Positions 18,155-27,237 of a DNA stretch of 64,000 nucleotides are shown piece after piece. The position numbers and the translations under genes were made by a program. How positions within the stretch are numbered: the first letter of the stretch is position 1; each line of letters starts with the position of its first letter. The notes under the pieces are model-generated. The model was not told the origin of the DNA, searched no databases, and saw only the letters and a program-made list of their open reading frames with translations. Source of the stretch: Methylocella silvestris (lineage in GTDB: Bacteria; Pseudomonadota; Alphaproteobacteria; Rhizobiales; Beijerinckiaceae); contig NZ_PDZR01000002.1 of assembly GCF_002891535.1 (NCBI RefSeq), forward strand, positions 124,001 through 188,000. Reading direction: 5' to 3'.

Positions 18155-19771
18155 TCACCCCAGATTCAGCTCCTTGAAGAAATCATTGCCCTTGTCGTCG
18201 ATCACGATGAAGGCGGGGAAATTTTCGACCTCGATGCGCCACACTGCCTCCATGCCGAGCTCGGCATATTCCAGAACTTCGACCTTCTTGATGCAGTCCT
18301 GCGCCAGCCGCGCCGCCGCGCCGCCAACCGAGCCGAGATAGAAGCCGCCGTGCTTCGCGCAGGCCTCGCGCACTTGCGGCGAGCGATTGCCCTTGGCGAG
18401 CATCACCATCGAGCCACCAGCGCCCTGAAACTGCTCGACATAAGAGTCCATGCGCCCTGCGGTTGTCGGGCCGAACGAGCCCGAGGCGAAGCCCTGCGGC
18501 GTTTTGGCGGGACCCGCATAATAGACCGGGTGATTCCTGAAATAGTCCGGCAGACTTTCGCCGCCCTCGAGCCGCTCGCGGATCTTGGCATGGGCGAGAT
18601 CGCGCGCGACAATCATCGGTCCGGTCAGCGAGAGACGCGTCTTGATTGGATATTTGGTGAGTTCGGCGAGAATTTCCGACATCGGCCGGGTCAGGTCGAT
18701 CTTGACGACGTCGCCGCCGAGCGTGGCCTCGTCGACCGGCGGCAGGAAGCGCGCGGGATCATGCTCGAGCTCCTCCAGAAAGACGCCGTCGCGGTTGATT
18801 TCACCCAGCGCCTGCCGATCCGCCGAGCAGGACACGCCGAGCCCGATCGGCAGCGACGCGCCGTGCCGGGGCAGCCGCACGACGCGCACGTCATGGCAGA
18901 AATATTTGCCGCCGAACTGCGCGCCGACGCCTGAACGTTGCGTCATTTTCAGGATTTCCGCCTCCATTTCGAGATCGCGGAACGCGTGGCCATCCTCGCC
19001 GCCCTCTGTCGGAAGCTGATCGAGATAATGGGTCGAGGCGAGCTTGACCGTCTTCAGATTGAGTTCGGCCGAGGCGCCGCCGATGACGATGGCGAGGTGA
19101 TAGGGCGGACAGGCGGCGGTGCCGAGCGTGAGGATTTTCTCGTGCAGGAAGGCGAGCAGGCGGTCACGCGTCAGCAGCGAGGGCGTGCCCTGAAACAGAA
19201 AAGTCTTGTTGGCGGAGCCGCCGCCCTTGGCGACGAAGAGGAATTTATAAGCGTCCTCCCCTTCCGCATAGATTTCGATCTGCGCCGGCAGATTGTTTTT
19301 GGTGTTCACCTCCTCGAACATGCTGAGCGGCGCCAGCTGCGAGTAGCGCAAATTTTTCTTGTCATAGGCGTCCCTGATTCCCTCGGCGATGGCGCTCGGG
19401 TCGTCGCCCTCGGTGAACACCATCCTGCCCTTCTTGCCCATGACGATCGCGGTGCCGGTGTCCTGGCACATCGGCAGCACGCCTCCCGCGGCGATATTGG
19501 CGTTCTTCAAAAGATCATAGGCGACGAATTTATCGTTCGAGCTCGCCTCGGGGTCGTCGAGAATTTTGGCGAGCTGCTGCAAATGCGCTGGACGCAGCAG
19601 ATGATTGATGTCGATCAGCGCCGCCTCGGCGAGGGCGCGGATGGCTTCGCGGTCGACCACCAAAAATTCCCGCGATCCGAATTTCTCCATCCGCACGCCG
19701 CCACATTCGATCTTGCGAAAAGGAGTCTTGTCCTTGCCGAGGGGAAAAGGCGAGTGATATTGGAAAGTCAT
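18155..19771 (-). CDS. fumA: Class I fumarate hydratase (iron-sulfur)
   Basis: [4Fe-4S] fumarase interconverting fumarate and malate in the TCA cycle. The 538-residue single chain joins the alpha part ([16 protein letters not shown] near residues 99-114, carrying one cluster cysteine) and the beta part ([41 protein letters not shown]), the layout of FumA/Fum[12 protein letters not shown] provides another cluster cysteine. Length agrees with the ~540 usual. It is convergent with the VIT gene and divergent from glk. Class I fumarases are oxygen-sensitive; whether a class II fumC exists elsewhere cannot be seen here. Confidence 0.97.
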   Translation of the reverse strand: MTFQYHSPFPLGKDKTPFRKIECGGVRMEKFGSREFLVVDREAIRALAEAALIDINHLLRPAHLQQLAKILDDPEASSNDKFVAYDLLKNANIAAGGVLPMCQDTGTAIVMGKKGRMVFTEGDDPSAIAEGIRDAYDKKNLRYSQLAPLSMFEEVNTKNNLPAQIEIYAEGEDAYKFLFVAKGGGSANKTFLFQGTPSLLTRDRLLAFLHEKILTLGTAACPPYHLAIVIGGASAELNLKTVKLASTHYLDQLPTEGGEDGHAFRDLEMEAEILKMTQRSGVGAQFGGKYFCHDVRVVRLPRHGASLPIGLGVSCSADRQALGEINRDGVFLEELEHDPARFLPPVDEATLGGDVVKIDLTRPMSEILAELTKYPIKTRLSLTGPMIVARDLAHAKIRERLEGGESLPDYFRNHPVYYAGPAKTPQGFASGSFGPTTAGRMDSYVEQFQGAGGSMVMLAKGNRSPQVREACAKHGGFYLGSVGGAAARLAQDCIKKVEVLEYAELGMEAVWRIEVENFPAFIVIDDKGNDFFKELNLG

Positions 19772-19976
19772 GGCGGTGGCCTCGTTCGTGCAGTTCCGTT
19801 CCTGCGCTTTTAACCAATTCTAGAACAACGGGCAGAAAAACGCAGCGCTTTTGCAAGAGCGAAAGCAAAACGGCGCCACGCGAGGGAACCCCCGCGCCTG
19901 TGGATGCTTGTCCGCCCTTTGAACTCTCGCTCGAGATCATGCTCCAGCTTTTGGATATTTGGAGAAAGGCGTTCGC

Positions 19977-20975
19977 TTGGATTTTCCTTTCCCGATCATG
20001 CTGTGCGACATCGGCGGAACAAATGCCCGATTCGCCCTGAAATCGGCTCCCGGCGCATCCCTTTTGCCGGGTCCTCCAATCAAGACCGCAGATTATCCAA
20101 GTTTTGAGGCGGCGCTTTCGACCGCTTTCCTGGGTTTTGCCGCAAAGCCGCGCTCGGTCATCGCCTGCGCGGCGGGCCCGGTTTTCGGACGCAGCGCCAA
20201 GCTGACGAACGCCGCCTGGGAGATCGACGGCGAGGCCGTCGCACGGGAGTTGTCGCTCGACCAGGGGCTGCTCCTCAATGATTTCGAGGCACAGGCCTTG
20301 ACGCTCCCCGTGCTGGAGCATGACTGGACGACGCATATCGGCCCTCCGGTCGAGGCGACGCCGGGCGTCCGTCTCGTCATTGGCGTCGGCACCGGCCTTG
20401 GCGCAGCCGCGCTCGTTGAGGTCGAGGGCCGCTATCTGGCGCTCGCAAGCGAAGCCGGGCATGTCGATTTCGCGCCGGTCGGCGCCGTGGAAGCGGCGAT
20501 CTGGCCACATATCCGCATGTCGGATCAAGGCCGGATCAGCGCCGAGACGATCCTCTCGGGTCATGGCATCGCGCGGCTGCATCAGGCGCGCTGCGCTGCG
20601 GCCGGCCTGACGCCGCCGGCGCTCGACGAGATCGGCGTTGTTCGGGACGCGCTCGCAGCGCCGGATGGCGAGGAAGCGCGCACGCTCGGCCTGATTTGGA
20701 TGCTTGTCGCGCGCTGCGCCGGCGACCTCACGCTCAACCTGCTGGCTAAGGGCGGCGTCACTTTTTCAGGCGGGGTGCTGCCACGTCTCACCGCTTTTCT
20801 CGATCCGGCGCAATTTCGCGCCCGCTTCGAGGACAAGGCTCCATTCGGCGAGATGATGAAGCAGATCGGAACTCGCCTCGTCATCGCCAATGAGGTCGTG
20901 CTGCCGGGAATGGCGGCGGTCGCCGTCGATCCGGACCGCTACATCATCGACTATGCGACGCGCGCCTGGCGATGA
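19977..20975 (+). CDS. glk: Glucokinase (ROK-independent, bacterial Glk type)
   Basis: Phosphorylates glucose to glucose 6-phosphate with ATP. The 332-residue product has the ATP-site motif LCDIGGTNARFAL (residues 9-21), the sugar-site region LLLNDFEAQALTLPVLEHD and the adenosine/phosphate loop VIGVGTGLGAAAL, then EAGHVDFAPVG. I place the start at TTG 19977-19979 because GGAGAAAGG lies seven bases upstream; a TTG at 19959 would put that site inside the gene, and ATG 19998 would leave too short a lead. It is convergent with ptsN with only six bases between stops. Confidence 0.95.
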   Translation: MDFPFPIMLCDIGGTNARFALKSAPGASLLPGPPIKTADYPSFEAALSTAFLGFAAKPRSVIACAAGPVFGRSAKLTNAAWEIDGEAVARELSLDQGLLLNDFEAQALTLPVLEHDWTTHIGPPVEATPGVRLVIGVGTGLGAAALVEVEGRYLALASEAGHVDFAPVGAVEAAIWPHIRMSDQGRISAETILSGHGIARLHQARCAAAGLTPPALDEIGVVRDALAAPDGEEARTLGLIWMLVARCAGDLTLNLLAKGGVTFSGGVLPRLTAFLDPAQFRARFEDKAPFGEMMKQIGTRLVIANEVVLPGMAAVAVDPDRYIIDYATRAWR

Positions 20976-20981
20976 GGAGCG

Positions 20982-21443
20982 TCAAGCCGCGTGCGAGGCA
21001 GCGTCCTCGGTCAGGACGGAATACAGCGCATTGACGTCGCGCGCCGCACGCAGCTTCGCCGTGATGGCAGGCTCGCGCAACATCCGGGCGAGACGGGCAA
21101 GCGCCTTCAAATGATCCGCTCCGGCCGATTCCGGCGCGATCAGGAGGAAGATCAGATCAACCGGAGCGCCGTCGATCGCTTCAAAATCGATCGGACGCGA
21201 CGCACGGGCGAAAATAACCAGCATCCCTGTCGCCTTGGCGAGCTTGGCGTGGGGAATGGCGATCCCGTCGCCGGCGCCGGTCGAACCGAGACGCTCGCGC
21301 TGCAAAAGCGCGTCATAGATCTCGCGGGCGGAGATGCCGCCAAGCTCGGCGGCGCGCTCGCTCAATTCCTGCAATGCTTGTTTCTTGCCGGTCGCCTTCA
21401 AAGCGGGAATAATCGCCTCGGGTGAGATCAGATTGGTCAGCAC
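20982..21443 (-). CDS. ptsN: PTS IIA-like nitrogen regulatory protein PtsN (EIIA-Ntr)
   Basis: Terminal phospho-acceptor of the nitrogen PTS (PtsP-NPr-EIIANtr), which regulates potassium, nitrogen and carbon balance by protein contact. The 153-residue protein has the mannitol/fructose-type IIA fold with the phosphorylated histidine in DGIAIPHAKLAK (H65). It starts at GTG 21441-21443. It usually follows rpoN and hpf; here rpoN lies 700 bp upstream and no hpf lies between. Family certain. Confidence 0.96.
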   Translation of the reverse strand: MLTNLISPEAIIPALKATGKKQALQELSERAAELGGISAREIYDALLQRERLGSTGAGDGIAIPHAKLAKATGMLVIFARASRPIDFEAIDGAPVDLIFLLIAPESAGADHLKALARLARMLREPAITAKLRAARDVNALYSVLTEDAASHAA

Positions 21444-22144
21444 TGTTTGTCCAAGCAGTCTGAGCGGCGCCGGGGTTGCGGCCGGGCGGCTCGAGGAAAT
21501 TTAAACCCGGCGCCAGCCTATGACGCGCCGGATCGATCATGCGATGGACACGAAATCGCGCCCGGTTCCAAAGCTTGAGCGTATTGCCGTTGACGGGATC
21601 GATTCAATCTCATCGGTTCAGACGCTGGCCGCGACGTGCGCCCCATGGTTCCCGCGACGCGGCAAGCGATACGGAGCGTGAATGGACGCGGAAGATGGCT
21701 GCGCTGTGACGGCGACGGCTTTATCCCCTCCAGACATCCTCATCCGAGATGAACAGCCATGCCCAAATTTCGAGTCGGACCCCAGCGCCGTCCTTGCAAG
21801 GGAACGCTGCCCCGACGCTTGATGACCGACAGATGGGAACTCGCCCCAAAAGCGCAAAGCCACTCTCTCCCCCGCTTCCGGCCCGATGCAGGACCGCATT
21901 TTTTGGCAGAGTTAGGCGGATGGATCAACGAAGTCAAGAGTCGCATGCCCGAACCCATATGGCAAAGCCTGGAAAGATTGCGCAACAAAAAATGTCAAAT
22001 AGAGCCTTGTCGCGGCAACCGGGCGTTGCGTTGTACAGGAGTCTCTACGACCGTACATTTTACATATTCAAATTCTAGCCATCGCAATTTGGAAATCGCT
22101 GTTTTCTTCTTGTGATCGAAATCACTTCCTCCAAACAGCAAGGC
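21444..22144. other. Gene-poor spacer between rpoN and ptsN
   Basis: About 700 bases where alphaproteobacteria usually carry hpf. I see no frame with ribosome-hibernation-factor features on either strand; frames such as 21618-21899 and 21740-21988 (minus) lack family similarity. A CRP/FNR-like palindrome lies at 22111-22126, just beyond the rpoN stop. The segment may be the decayed remains of lost sequence. Confidence 0.55.
22111..22126. promoter_or_regulatory. CRP/FNR-family-like palindrome
   Basis: TGTGATCGAAATCACT has perfect arms GTGAT / ATCAC and fits the TGTGA-N6-TCACA pattern of CRP-type regulators at nearly all positions. It lies 20-35 bases downstream of the rpoN stop and about 670 bases upstream of ptsN, so no promoter is evident for it to control. 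Confidence 0.35.
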
Positions 22145-23692
22145 TCAATACATGTGAGATTTTTCGCGGCGCCGTTCGACCGAGGAGCGGATTTTGAGGC
22201 TTTCACGATATTTGGCGACGGTGCGCCTCGCGATGTCGATGTTGACGTCCTTGAGTTTAGCGACGATGGCGTCGTCCGACAGAATGTCGGTCGGGCTTTC
22301 CTGCTCAATCATGTGGCGAATGCGAAACCGCACGGATTCGGCCGAATGAGCGTCGCCGCCATTGTTCGAGGCGATCGAGGCGGTGAAGAAATATTTCAGC
22401 TCGAACAGACCGCGCGGGGTCGCCATATATTTGTTCGAGGTGACGCGCGATACTGTCGATTCATGCATTCCGATCGCTTCGGCTATGGTTTTCAGGTTCA
22501 GCGGGCGCAGATGTTCGACGCCCTGACGGAAGAAGGCGTCCTGCTGGCGGACGATTTCGCTCGACACTTTCAAAATCGTCCGCGCCCTCTGCTCGAGGCT
22601 TTTGGTCAGCCAGTTCGCCGTCTGCAGGCAGGTCGACATGAAGGTCTTGTCGACATCGTTCGACTGGGATTTCGTGACGCGCGCGACATAGCTGTTATTA
22701 ACCAGAATGCGCGGCAGGACCTCGGTGTTGAGTTCCACATGCCAGGCGCCCCCCGGCGCCGCGCGGACAATGACGTCGGGCACGAGCGGCTGGATCGAGC
22801 CGCCGCCAAAGGCGCGGCCAGGCTTCGGATCGAGCTGGCGAATTTCCCCCAGCATATCGGCGACGTCCTCCTCGTCGACGTTGCAGATCTTGCGCAGGGC
22901 GGCGAAATCGCGCTTGGCCAGCAGGCCGAGATTGGCGACAAGCGCCTGCATCGCCGGGTCGAAACGATCCTTTTCGCGCAGCTGAATGGCGAGGCACTCG
23001 GCCAGATCGCGCGCTCCTACGCCCGAGGGATCAAAGCCCTGAATGATGGACAGCACGCGTTCGACGCGGGCGATCGGCGTCTTCAGCCGCGCCGCGGTCT
23101 CGGCCATATTGTCAACGTAGTAGCCGGCGTCGTCGATGCAATCGATGAGCATCAGCCCGATCATTCGCTCGGCTGGATCGGAGGTGGCGAGCATCAGCTG
23201 GGCTTCGAGATGATCCTTGAGATTGGTCGGGTTCGCCGCATAGGCCTCGAGATTGGCGCCTTCGCCGTCGCCCTGCCCGGCCGAGGAGCCGGTCCAGGAT
23301 GTCGCCGACAGGCCGGCCCCTTCGGCAAAACCCGCCGCGGGGGCGGTGCGGTCATCGTCAAAGGCGTTGCCAAGCTCCGTGCCAAGACTGGCCTCGAGCG
23401 CGCCGCGGTCGACGGCCAGCGCGTCGGAACTCCAGTCCGCTTCGCCCGGGTCATTGAAGTCGAGACTGGCGCCGTTTTGGGCGTCCGACATGGGCTCGAC
23501 GTCGGCGAGCAATGCATGCGGATCGGGCGCCTCATCGGTGCGCTCGAGCAGCGGGTTGCGTTCAAGCTCCTCCTCGACGAAGGCGCTAAGCTCCATATTG
23601 GAGAATTGCAGAAGCTTGATCGCCTGCAACAGCTGCGGGGTCATGACCAGGGACTGCCCCTGGCGCATCATGAGCTTCGTGCTAAGAGCCAT
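22145..23692 (-). CDS. rpoN: RNA polymerase sigma-54 factor
   Basis: Alternative sigma factor for nitrogen and other regulated promoters, needing enhancer-binding ATPases. The 515-residue protein has region I glutamine/leucine-rich LVMTPQLLQAIKLLQFSNMELSAF, an acidic region II, the core-binding domain, the HTH (LKTIAEAIGMHESTVSRVTSNKYM) and the RpoN box ARRTVAKYRE near the C-terminus. It starts at ATG 23690-23692. It follows lptB on the same strand, the standard alphaproteobacterial order, but separated by 315 bp containing two palindromes. Confidence 0.98.
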   Translation of the reverse strand: MALSTKLMMRQGQSLVMTPQLLQAIKLLQFSNMELSAFVEEELERNPLLERTDEAPDPHALLADVEPMSDAQNGASLDFNDPGEADWSSDALAVDRGALEASLGTELGNAFDDDRTAPAAGFAEGAGLSATSWTGSSAGQGDGEGANLEAYAANPTNLKDHLEAQLMLATSDPAERMIGLMLIDCIDDAGYYVDNMAETAARLKTPIARVERVLSIIQGFDPSGVGARDLAECLAIQLREKDRFDPAMQALVANLGLLAKRDFAALRKICNVDEEDVADMLGEIRQLDPKPGRAFGGGSIQPLVPDVIVRAAPGGAWHVELNTEVLPRILVNNSYVARVTKSQSNDVDKTFMSTCLQTANWLTKSLEQRARTILKVSSEIVRQQDAFFRQGVEHLRPLNLKTIAEAIGMHESTVSRVTSNKYMATPRGLFELKYFFTASIASNNGGDAHSAESVRFRIRHMIEQESPTDILSDDAIVAKLKDVNIDIARRTVAKYRESLKIRSSVERRREKSHMY

Positions 23693-23718
23693 GCGAACTC
23701 GGCCTTGTTAAGCGAAAA

Positions 23719-23737
23719 AAGAAACGGCCCGTTTCTT
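23719..23737. promoter_or_regulatory. 19-bp perfect palindrome upstream of rpoN
   Basis: Arms AAGAAACGG and CCGTTTCTT about a single central base. It ends 27 bases before the rpoN start codon, a position suited to an operator or a 5' leader hairpin. Unknown regulator. Confidence 0.45.
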
Positions 23738-23908
23738 GCTTTACACTATAAAAGCTTGGGTTGCACGCCATGTGCGAAAAAAATTTAGGCCAAAAGGGTG
23801 AGACATTAGGAAGCAAGCGCGGCTTCCTCTGGTTTCCCGCAGCTGCGCCTTTCTCAGGCGCCGATGGCTTCGCCTCACGCCATGCGCCACGCCGGCGCGA
23901 TCAGATTC

Positions 23909-23927
23909 ATTCAATCTCTGATTGAAT
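23909..23927. repeat. Perfect inverted repeat downstream of lptB
   Basis: ATTCAATC and GATTGAAT arms with a 3-base centre. AT-rich and without a T-run, so more like a protein site than a terminator. Lies 80 bases after the lptB stop. Confidence 0.4.
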
Positions 23928-23974
23928 AGGGTCATGCGCCCGCCGCGCCAATTCGCTTCCGGGCGGGCCCGCGT

Positions 23975-24010
23975 CGACCGAAGGGCCCGATCCAAAATTA
24001 TCCAGCTCTA
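23975..24010 (-). repeat. Remnant of the dispersed repeat at the lptB stop codon
   Basis: On the minus strand the lptB stop reads TAGAGC, then continues TGGATAATTTTGGATCGG. The TAGAGC edge and the ATTTTGGATCGG string occur in other copies (edge at 15909 and 45866; string at about 40308). Confidence 0.4.
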
Positions 24011-24925
24011 AAGCACAAAGCTATCGCCGAGATAGAAGCGCCGCACCTCGGCGTCGGCGACAATGTCCGCCGGCGTTCCTTGCGTCAGCACGCGCCCGGC
24101 GTGGATGATATAGGCGCGGTCGATAAGGCCAAGCGTCTCGCGAACATTATGGTCGGTGACCAGCACGCCGATGCCGCGTGTCTTGAGATGCTGAACGAGG
24201 GTCTGGATGTCAGCGACGGCGATCGGATCGATGCCGGCGAAAGGCTCGTCGAGCAGGATGAACGACGGCCGGCAGGCGAGAGCGCGGGCGATCTCGCAGC
24301 GGCGCCGCTCGCCGCCGGACAGCGCCACCGACGGCGACCGCCGCAGCGCCGCGATGTCGAACTCCTCCAGCAAGGCGTCAAGCTCGTGCTCGCGCTTGTT
24401 CCTGTCGCTTTGGGTGATCTCCAGCACGGCGCGGATATTGTCCTCGACCGTCAGGCCGCGGAAGATCGAGGGTTCCTGCGGCAGATAGCCGATGCCAAGC
24501 CGGGCGCGGCGATACATCGGCAGCCGCGTCACATCATGACCGTCGAGCTCAATCTTGCCCGCGTCCGGCCGGATCAGCCCGGAGATCATGTAGAACAGCG
24601 TGGTCTTGCCGGCGCCGTTCGGACCCAGCAAACCGACGGCCTCGCCGCGGCGCACGGTGAGGCTCACATCCTCGATGATTCGGCGCATCTTGTAGGATTT
24701 GCGCAGGCGCGTGACCGAGAGGACGCCCTCCGAATCGGTCGCGGCGGCAGCGTGATGCTGGCGGGACTCGGCGAAGGATCCATCGCCGAACCCGTCCGCA
24801 GCGGAGGTCATGCGCGCAGCCGGCGCGGCGCTCACAGCCGCCGCCTCGCTGCGGGACGCGGCGATCCGATGCGCTTTCGGCGGGCGCGGGAGCGCCGGCA
24901 CCGCGCCCTGCCCGCCAAATCCCAT
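24008..24925 (-). CDS. lptB: LPS export ABC transporter ATP-binding protein LptB
   Basis: ATPase that drives lipopolysaccharide extraction from the inner membrane with LptFG and LptC/A. It has Walker A GLLGPNGAGKTT, signature LSGGERRRCEIARAL, Walker B FILLDEPFAGIDP and the H-loop VTDHNVRETL; the LptB-specific wording GYLPQEPSIFRGLTVEDNI is clear. The ATPase core is ~235 residues, but the frame carries a 70-110-residue Ala/Ser-rich N-terminal extension. Starts at ATG 24923-24925 (chosen), ATG 24809-24811 or TTG 25055-25057 are all possible, none with a good ribosome site. It follows lptA; the stop TAG is at a repeat edge. Confidence 0.95.
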   Translation of the reverse strand: MGFGGQGAVPALPRPPKAHRIAASRSEAAAVSAAPAARMTSAADGFGDGSFAESRQHHAAAATDSEGVLSVTRLRKSYKMRRIIEDVSLTVRRGEAVGLLGPNGAGKTTLFYMISGLIRPDAGKIELDGHDVTRLPMYRRARLGIGYLPQEPSIFRGLTVEDNIRAVLEITQSDRNKREHELDALLEEFDIAALRRSPSVALSGGERRRCEIARALACRPSFILLDEPFAGIDPIAVADIQTLVQHLKTRGIGVLVTDHNVRETLGLIDRAYIIHAGRVLTQGTPADIVADAEVRRFYLGDSFVL

Positions 24926-25136
24926 AAGGGCGACGGCGCAGGTAAAACCTGGAAGCAAGCGCAGATGCAATCGTGGAAGTCCTTCGCCGATCGCCCGCCG
25001 ATGACGGGCAAGCGCCCTTCGAAACGTCGACGCCGCCTCGGCGCGAGAGCGGCGCAAATCCGGTTATTGGCACAGTCGCGGGAAGAGGTCCAACCTTCCC
25101 ATCGCCGCCCCGCCGGAGCGAGTTCGCCGAACCGAT

Positions 25137-25760
25137 TTACGATTTGGGCTTCTTGGGCTTGGCCGCGTCCTCTTTCGGCGCAGCGCTTTTCGCGGAATTG
25201 TCTTTCTGCGCCGTGGTTTCCGGCAGGAACATGCTTTTCACACGTCCGCTCACGATCGCCTTTTTCGTCGTGAGATCATAGGTCATTTTGTCGCCCTTGG
25301 TGACATTGGTCCCCTGGGTCACAGTCACGTTATCGTAAAGATAGAGCTTGTTCTCGCCCTTCTCATAGACGCCGCGATCGCCGGTGCTGACCTGATCCTT
25401 GGTGATCATCGTGACGGGTCCGGTCGCCTCCATGCGGCGCAACTGGCTGGACGAAGATGGCACTCCGGCCTGATCGGGGTCGGTCTTCGGCGTTAGATAC
25501 AAGACGAGGACGCTCGATTTGAGCGTGCTCCCCCCCTGCGTCGCCACGACATTGCCGGTGTAGATAAGCTTCTGCTCCTTATCGAAATAATCGAGCTTTG
25601 CCGCTTCGATATGGATTGGCTCCTTCGAATCGCCGCCTGGCAGAACCGCGCCGCCTTGCTGCTCCGCCGCGCGCGCGCCGACGCTCAGCGCCAGAGCGAC
25701 CAATCCCACAGCCGCAAGCGCGACGCCCGGGCGGGTCCAACGGATCAGGCGTTGCGTCAA
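25137..25760 (-). CDS. lptA: LPS transport periplasmic protein LptA
   Basis: Periplasmic bridge protein that passes LPS to the outer membrane. The 207-residue precursor has a signal peptide (cleavage near GARA-AE, about residue 32) and an OstA/LptA jelly-roll domain: EPIHIEAAKLDYFDKEQKLIYTGNVVATQGGSTLKSSVL, later YLYDNVTVTQGTNVTKGDKMTYDLTTKKAIVSG. A Lys-rich tail ends the protein. The start appears to be TTG 25758-25760, five bases after the lptC stop, so the two are coupled. Middle gene of lptC-lptA-lptB. Confidence 0.95.
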   Translation of the reverse strand: MTQRLIRWTRPGVALAAVGLVALALSVGARAAEQQGGAVLPGGDSKEPIHIEAAKLDYFDKEQKLIYTGNVVATQGGSTLKSSVLVLYLTPKTDPDQAGVPSSSSQLRRMEATGPVTMITKDQVSTGDRGVYEKGENKLYLYDNVTVTQGTNVTKGDKMTYDLTTKKAIVSGRVKSMFLPETTAQKDNSAKSAAPKEDAAKPKKPKS

Positions 25761-25765
25761 TTGCC

Positions 25766-26518
25766 CTACTCCGTCACCGGAGGAGTCAAAGGAAGCTCCT
25801 TGGCGTCTGAGCCGGAGTCGATCGTCGATTTGACGTCGCCTTCGAAGGAAATAATGCCGTCATTGCCGATGTTCATTGTGTCCGCGGCGACATGCCCGCC
25901 CTTGAGCACCACCTTGACCGGCTCACGGGAAAGCAGTCCGCCCGTCTTGAAATCCATCTCGGCGGTTTTCATAAAAATAGCATATCCGACCTCGTTGCGG
26001 ATCTGCGCCCATCCGTCAAGCAAAAGACTGTCGTGCTGATTGTCGTAGGAGCCGTGTTCGGCAGTCAGCTTCAGGGTCGAGGCGTCGCGCATGCCGATTC
26101 TGGCATCGACGCCGGTCAGTTCGACGAGATTTGGGTTGGTCGTATCCTGCAAACCCGTGCGCGCCGTGATCTCATACGGGCGTCCGTCCCGTTGGAAGCC
26201 GCTGATCTTCGGCGTTTCAACGGTGATACGCGTGCCGTCGACGTGAACCTGCCCGATCGTAATGTTGCCGGGAAGCCTGCGAAAGGGATCGAACAGGCCG
26301 ATGGTCGCCACCGCGGCTGCGGCGAGGATGCAGAAAATGGCAATGGACCAGCGCAGGAAACGCACGCGCGCTGAATGGCGTCCCGCCGCCTTGACGGCGC
26401 CGCTCCAAGGCGATTGCGCGACCTCGAGGACATCGCCAAGGCGCTGCCTTGGCCGTTCGCGCATCAGCTCTCCCGCGTTCTGCGCCGGCCAGTTCGTATC
26501 GCCTGAGACATCCGTCAT
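25766..26518 (-). CDS. lptC: LPS export protein LptC
   Basis: Bitopic inner-membrane component of the Lpt bridge. The 250-residue protein has a cytoplasmic N-terminus, one membrane helix (RWSIAIFCILAAAAVATIGLF, about residues 57-77) and a periplasmic LptC/YrbK domain (ITIGQVHVDGTRITVETPKISGFQRDGRPYEITA). The start is put at ATG 26516-26518; a TTG 22 residues upstream is possible but adds nothing family-like. It precedes lptA by five bases. Confidence 0.92.
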   Translation of the reverse strand: MTDVSGDTNWPAQNAGELMRERPRQRLGDVLEVAQSPWSGAVKAAGRHSARVRFLRWSIAIFCILAAAAVATIGLFDPFRRLPGNITIGQVHVDGTRITVETPKISGFQRDGRPYEITARTGLQDTTNPNLVELTGVDARIGMRDASTLKLTAEHGSYDNQHDSLLLDGWAQIRNEVGYAIFMKTAEMDFKTGGLLSREPVKVVLKGGHVAADTMNIGNDGIISFEGDVKSTIDSGSDAKELPLTPPVTE

Positions 26519-26622
26519 TCGAAATGCTTCGTTCCAGTGATCCGCGGGGCGCGGCGCGCAGAAAGGACTCCCCTCAGACAGCAAGCAAGCAAGGCGAAGT
26601 CAAGGCGAGGTAAATTTTGCGC

Positions 26623-27237
26623 TCACTGGTGAGAAAAAATATCAGAATCGCCCCAGCCCATCAGATCGAGCTTCGCCCGCGTCGGCAAGAAGGCGAATGA
26701 CGCCTCGGCCAGCGCCTTGCGTCCTTCCCGCTCGAGCATGGCGTCGAGCTTCGCCCGCAGGGCGTGCAGATGCAGAACATCCGACGCCGCATAGGCGAGC
26801 TGCGCATCGGACAAAGTGTCGCTGCCCCAATCCGAAGATTGCTGCTGTTTCGACAGTTCGACGCCGAGAAGCTCCCGCGCCAGATCCTTGAGGCCGTGCC
26901 GGTCCGTATAGGTGCGCGCCAGTTTCGAGGCGATCTTGGTGCAATAAATCGGGCCGGTCATCACGCCGAAGGTCTTGTAGAGGACGGCGATGTCGAACCT
27001 CGCGAAATGGAACAGTTTTTCGACCTCCTTGTCCGCGAGCAGGCGCGTCAGATTAGGCGCGGCGATCTGACCCGGCGCGATCTGGACAAGATCGGCGGAA
27101 CCGTCGCCGCGCGACAATTGAACGACGCAGAGCCGGTCGCGCACGGGCGCGAGTCCCATCGTCTCGGTGTCGATTGCGACGGCGCCGGAAAACGCCGCGT
27201 CGTCGGGGAGATCGCCCCTGTGCAGCCGGATCGTCAT
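26623..27237 (-). CDS. rnd: Ribonuclease D, short alphaproteobacterial type
   Basis: 3'-5' exoribonuclease of the DEDD class acting on tRNA 3' ends and structured RNA. The 204-residue product contains just the exonuclease domain: VAIDTETMGL (D23, E25), LFHFARFDIAVLYKTF, and QLAYAASDVLHLHALR with the last acidic ligand. The HRDC domains of E. coli RNase D are absent, as usual in Rhizobiales. The start is taken as ATG 27235-27237 (MTIRLHRGDLP); an upstream ATG at 27264 is possible. The gene sits directly before lptC, the common arrangement. Confidence 0.95.
   Translation of the reverse strand: MTIRLHRGDLPDDAAFSGAVAIDTETMGLAPVRDRLCVVQLSRGDGSADLVQIAPGQIAAPNLTRLLADKEVEKLFHFARFDIAVLYKTFGVMTGPIYCTKIASKLARTYTDRHGLKDLARELLGVELSKQQQSSDWGSDTLSDAQLAYAASDVLHLHALRAKLDAMLEREGRKALAEASFAFLPTRAKLDLMGWGDSDIFSHQ

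Larger units (their letters stand above)
23693..24007. other. Spacer lptB / rpoN with two perfect palindromes
   Basis: About 315 bases, no gene. It contains AAGAAACGG-C-CCGTTTCTT at 23719-23737, close in front of rpoN, and ATTCAATC-TCT-GATTGAAT at 23909-23927. A remnant of the dispersed repeat adjoins the lptB stop codon (23975-24010). The rpoN promoter should lie here, around the AT-rich TTTACACTATAAAA at about 23741-23754. Confidence 0.5.
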
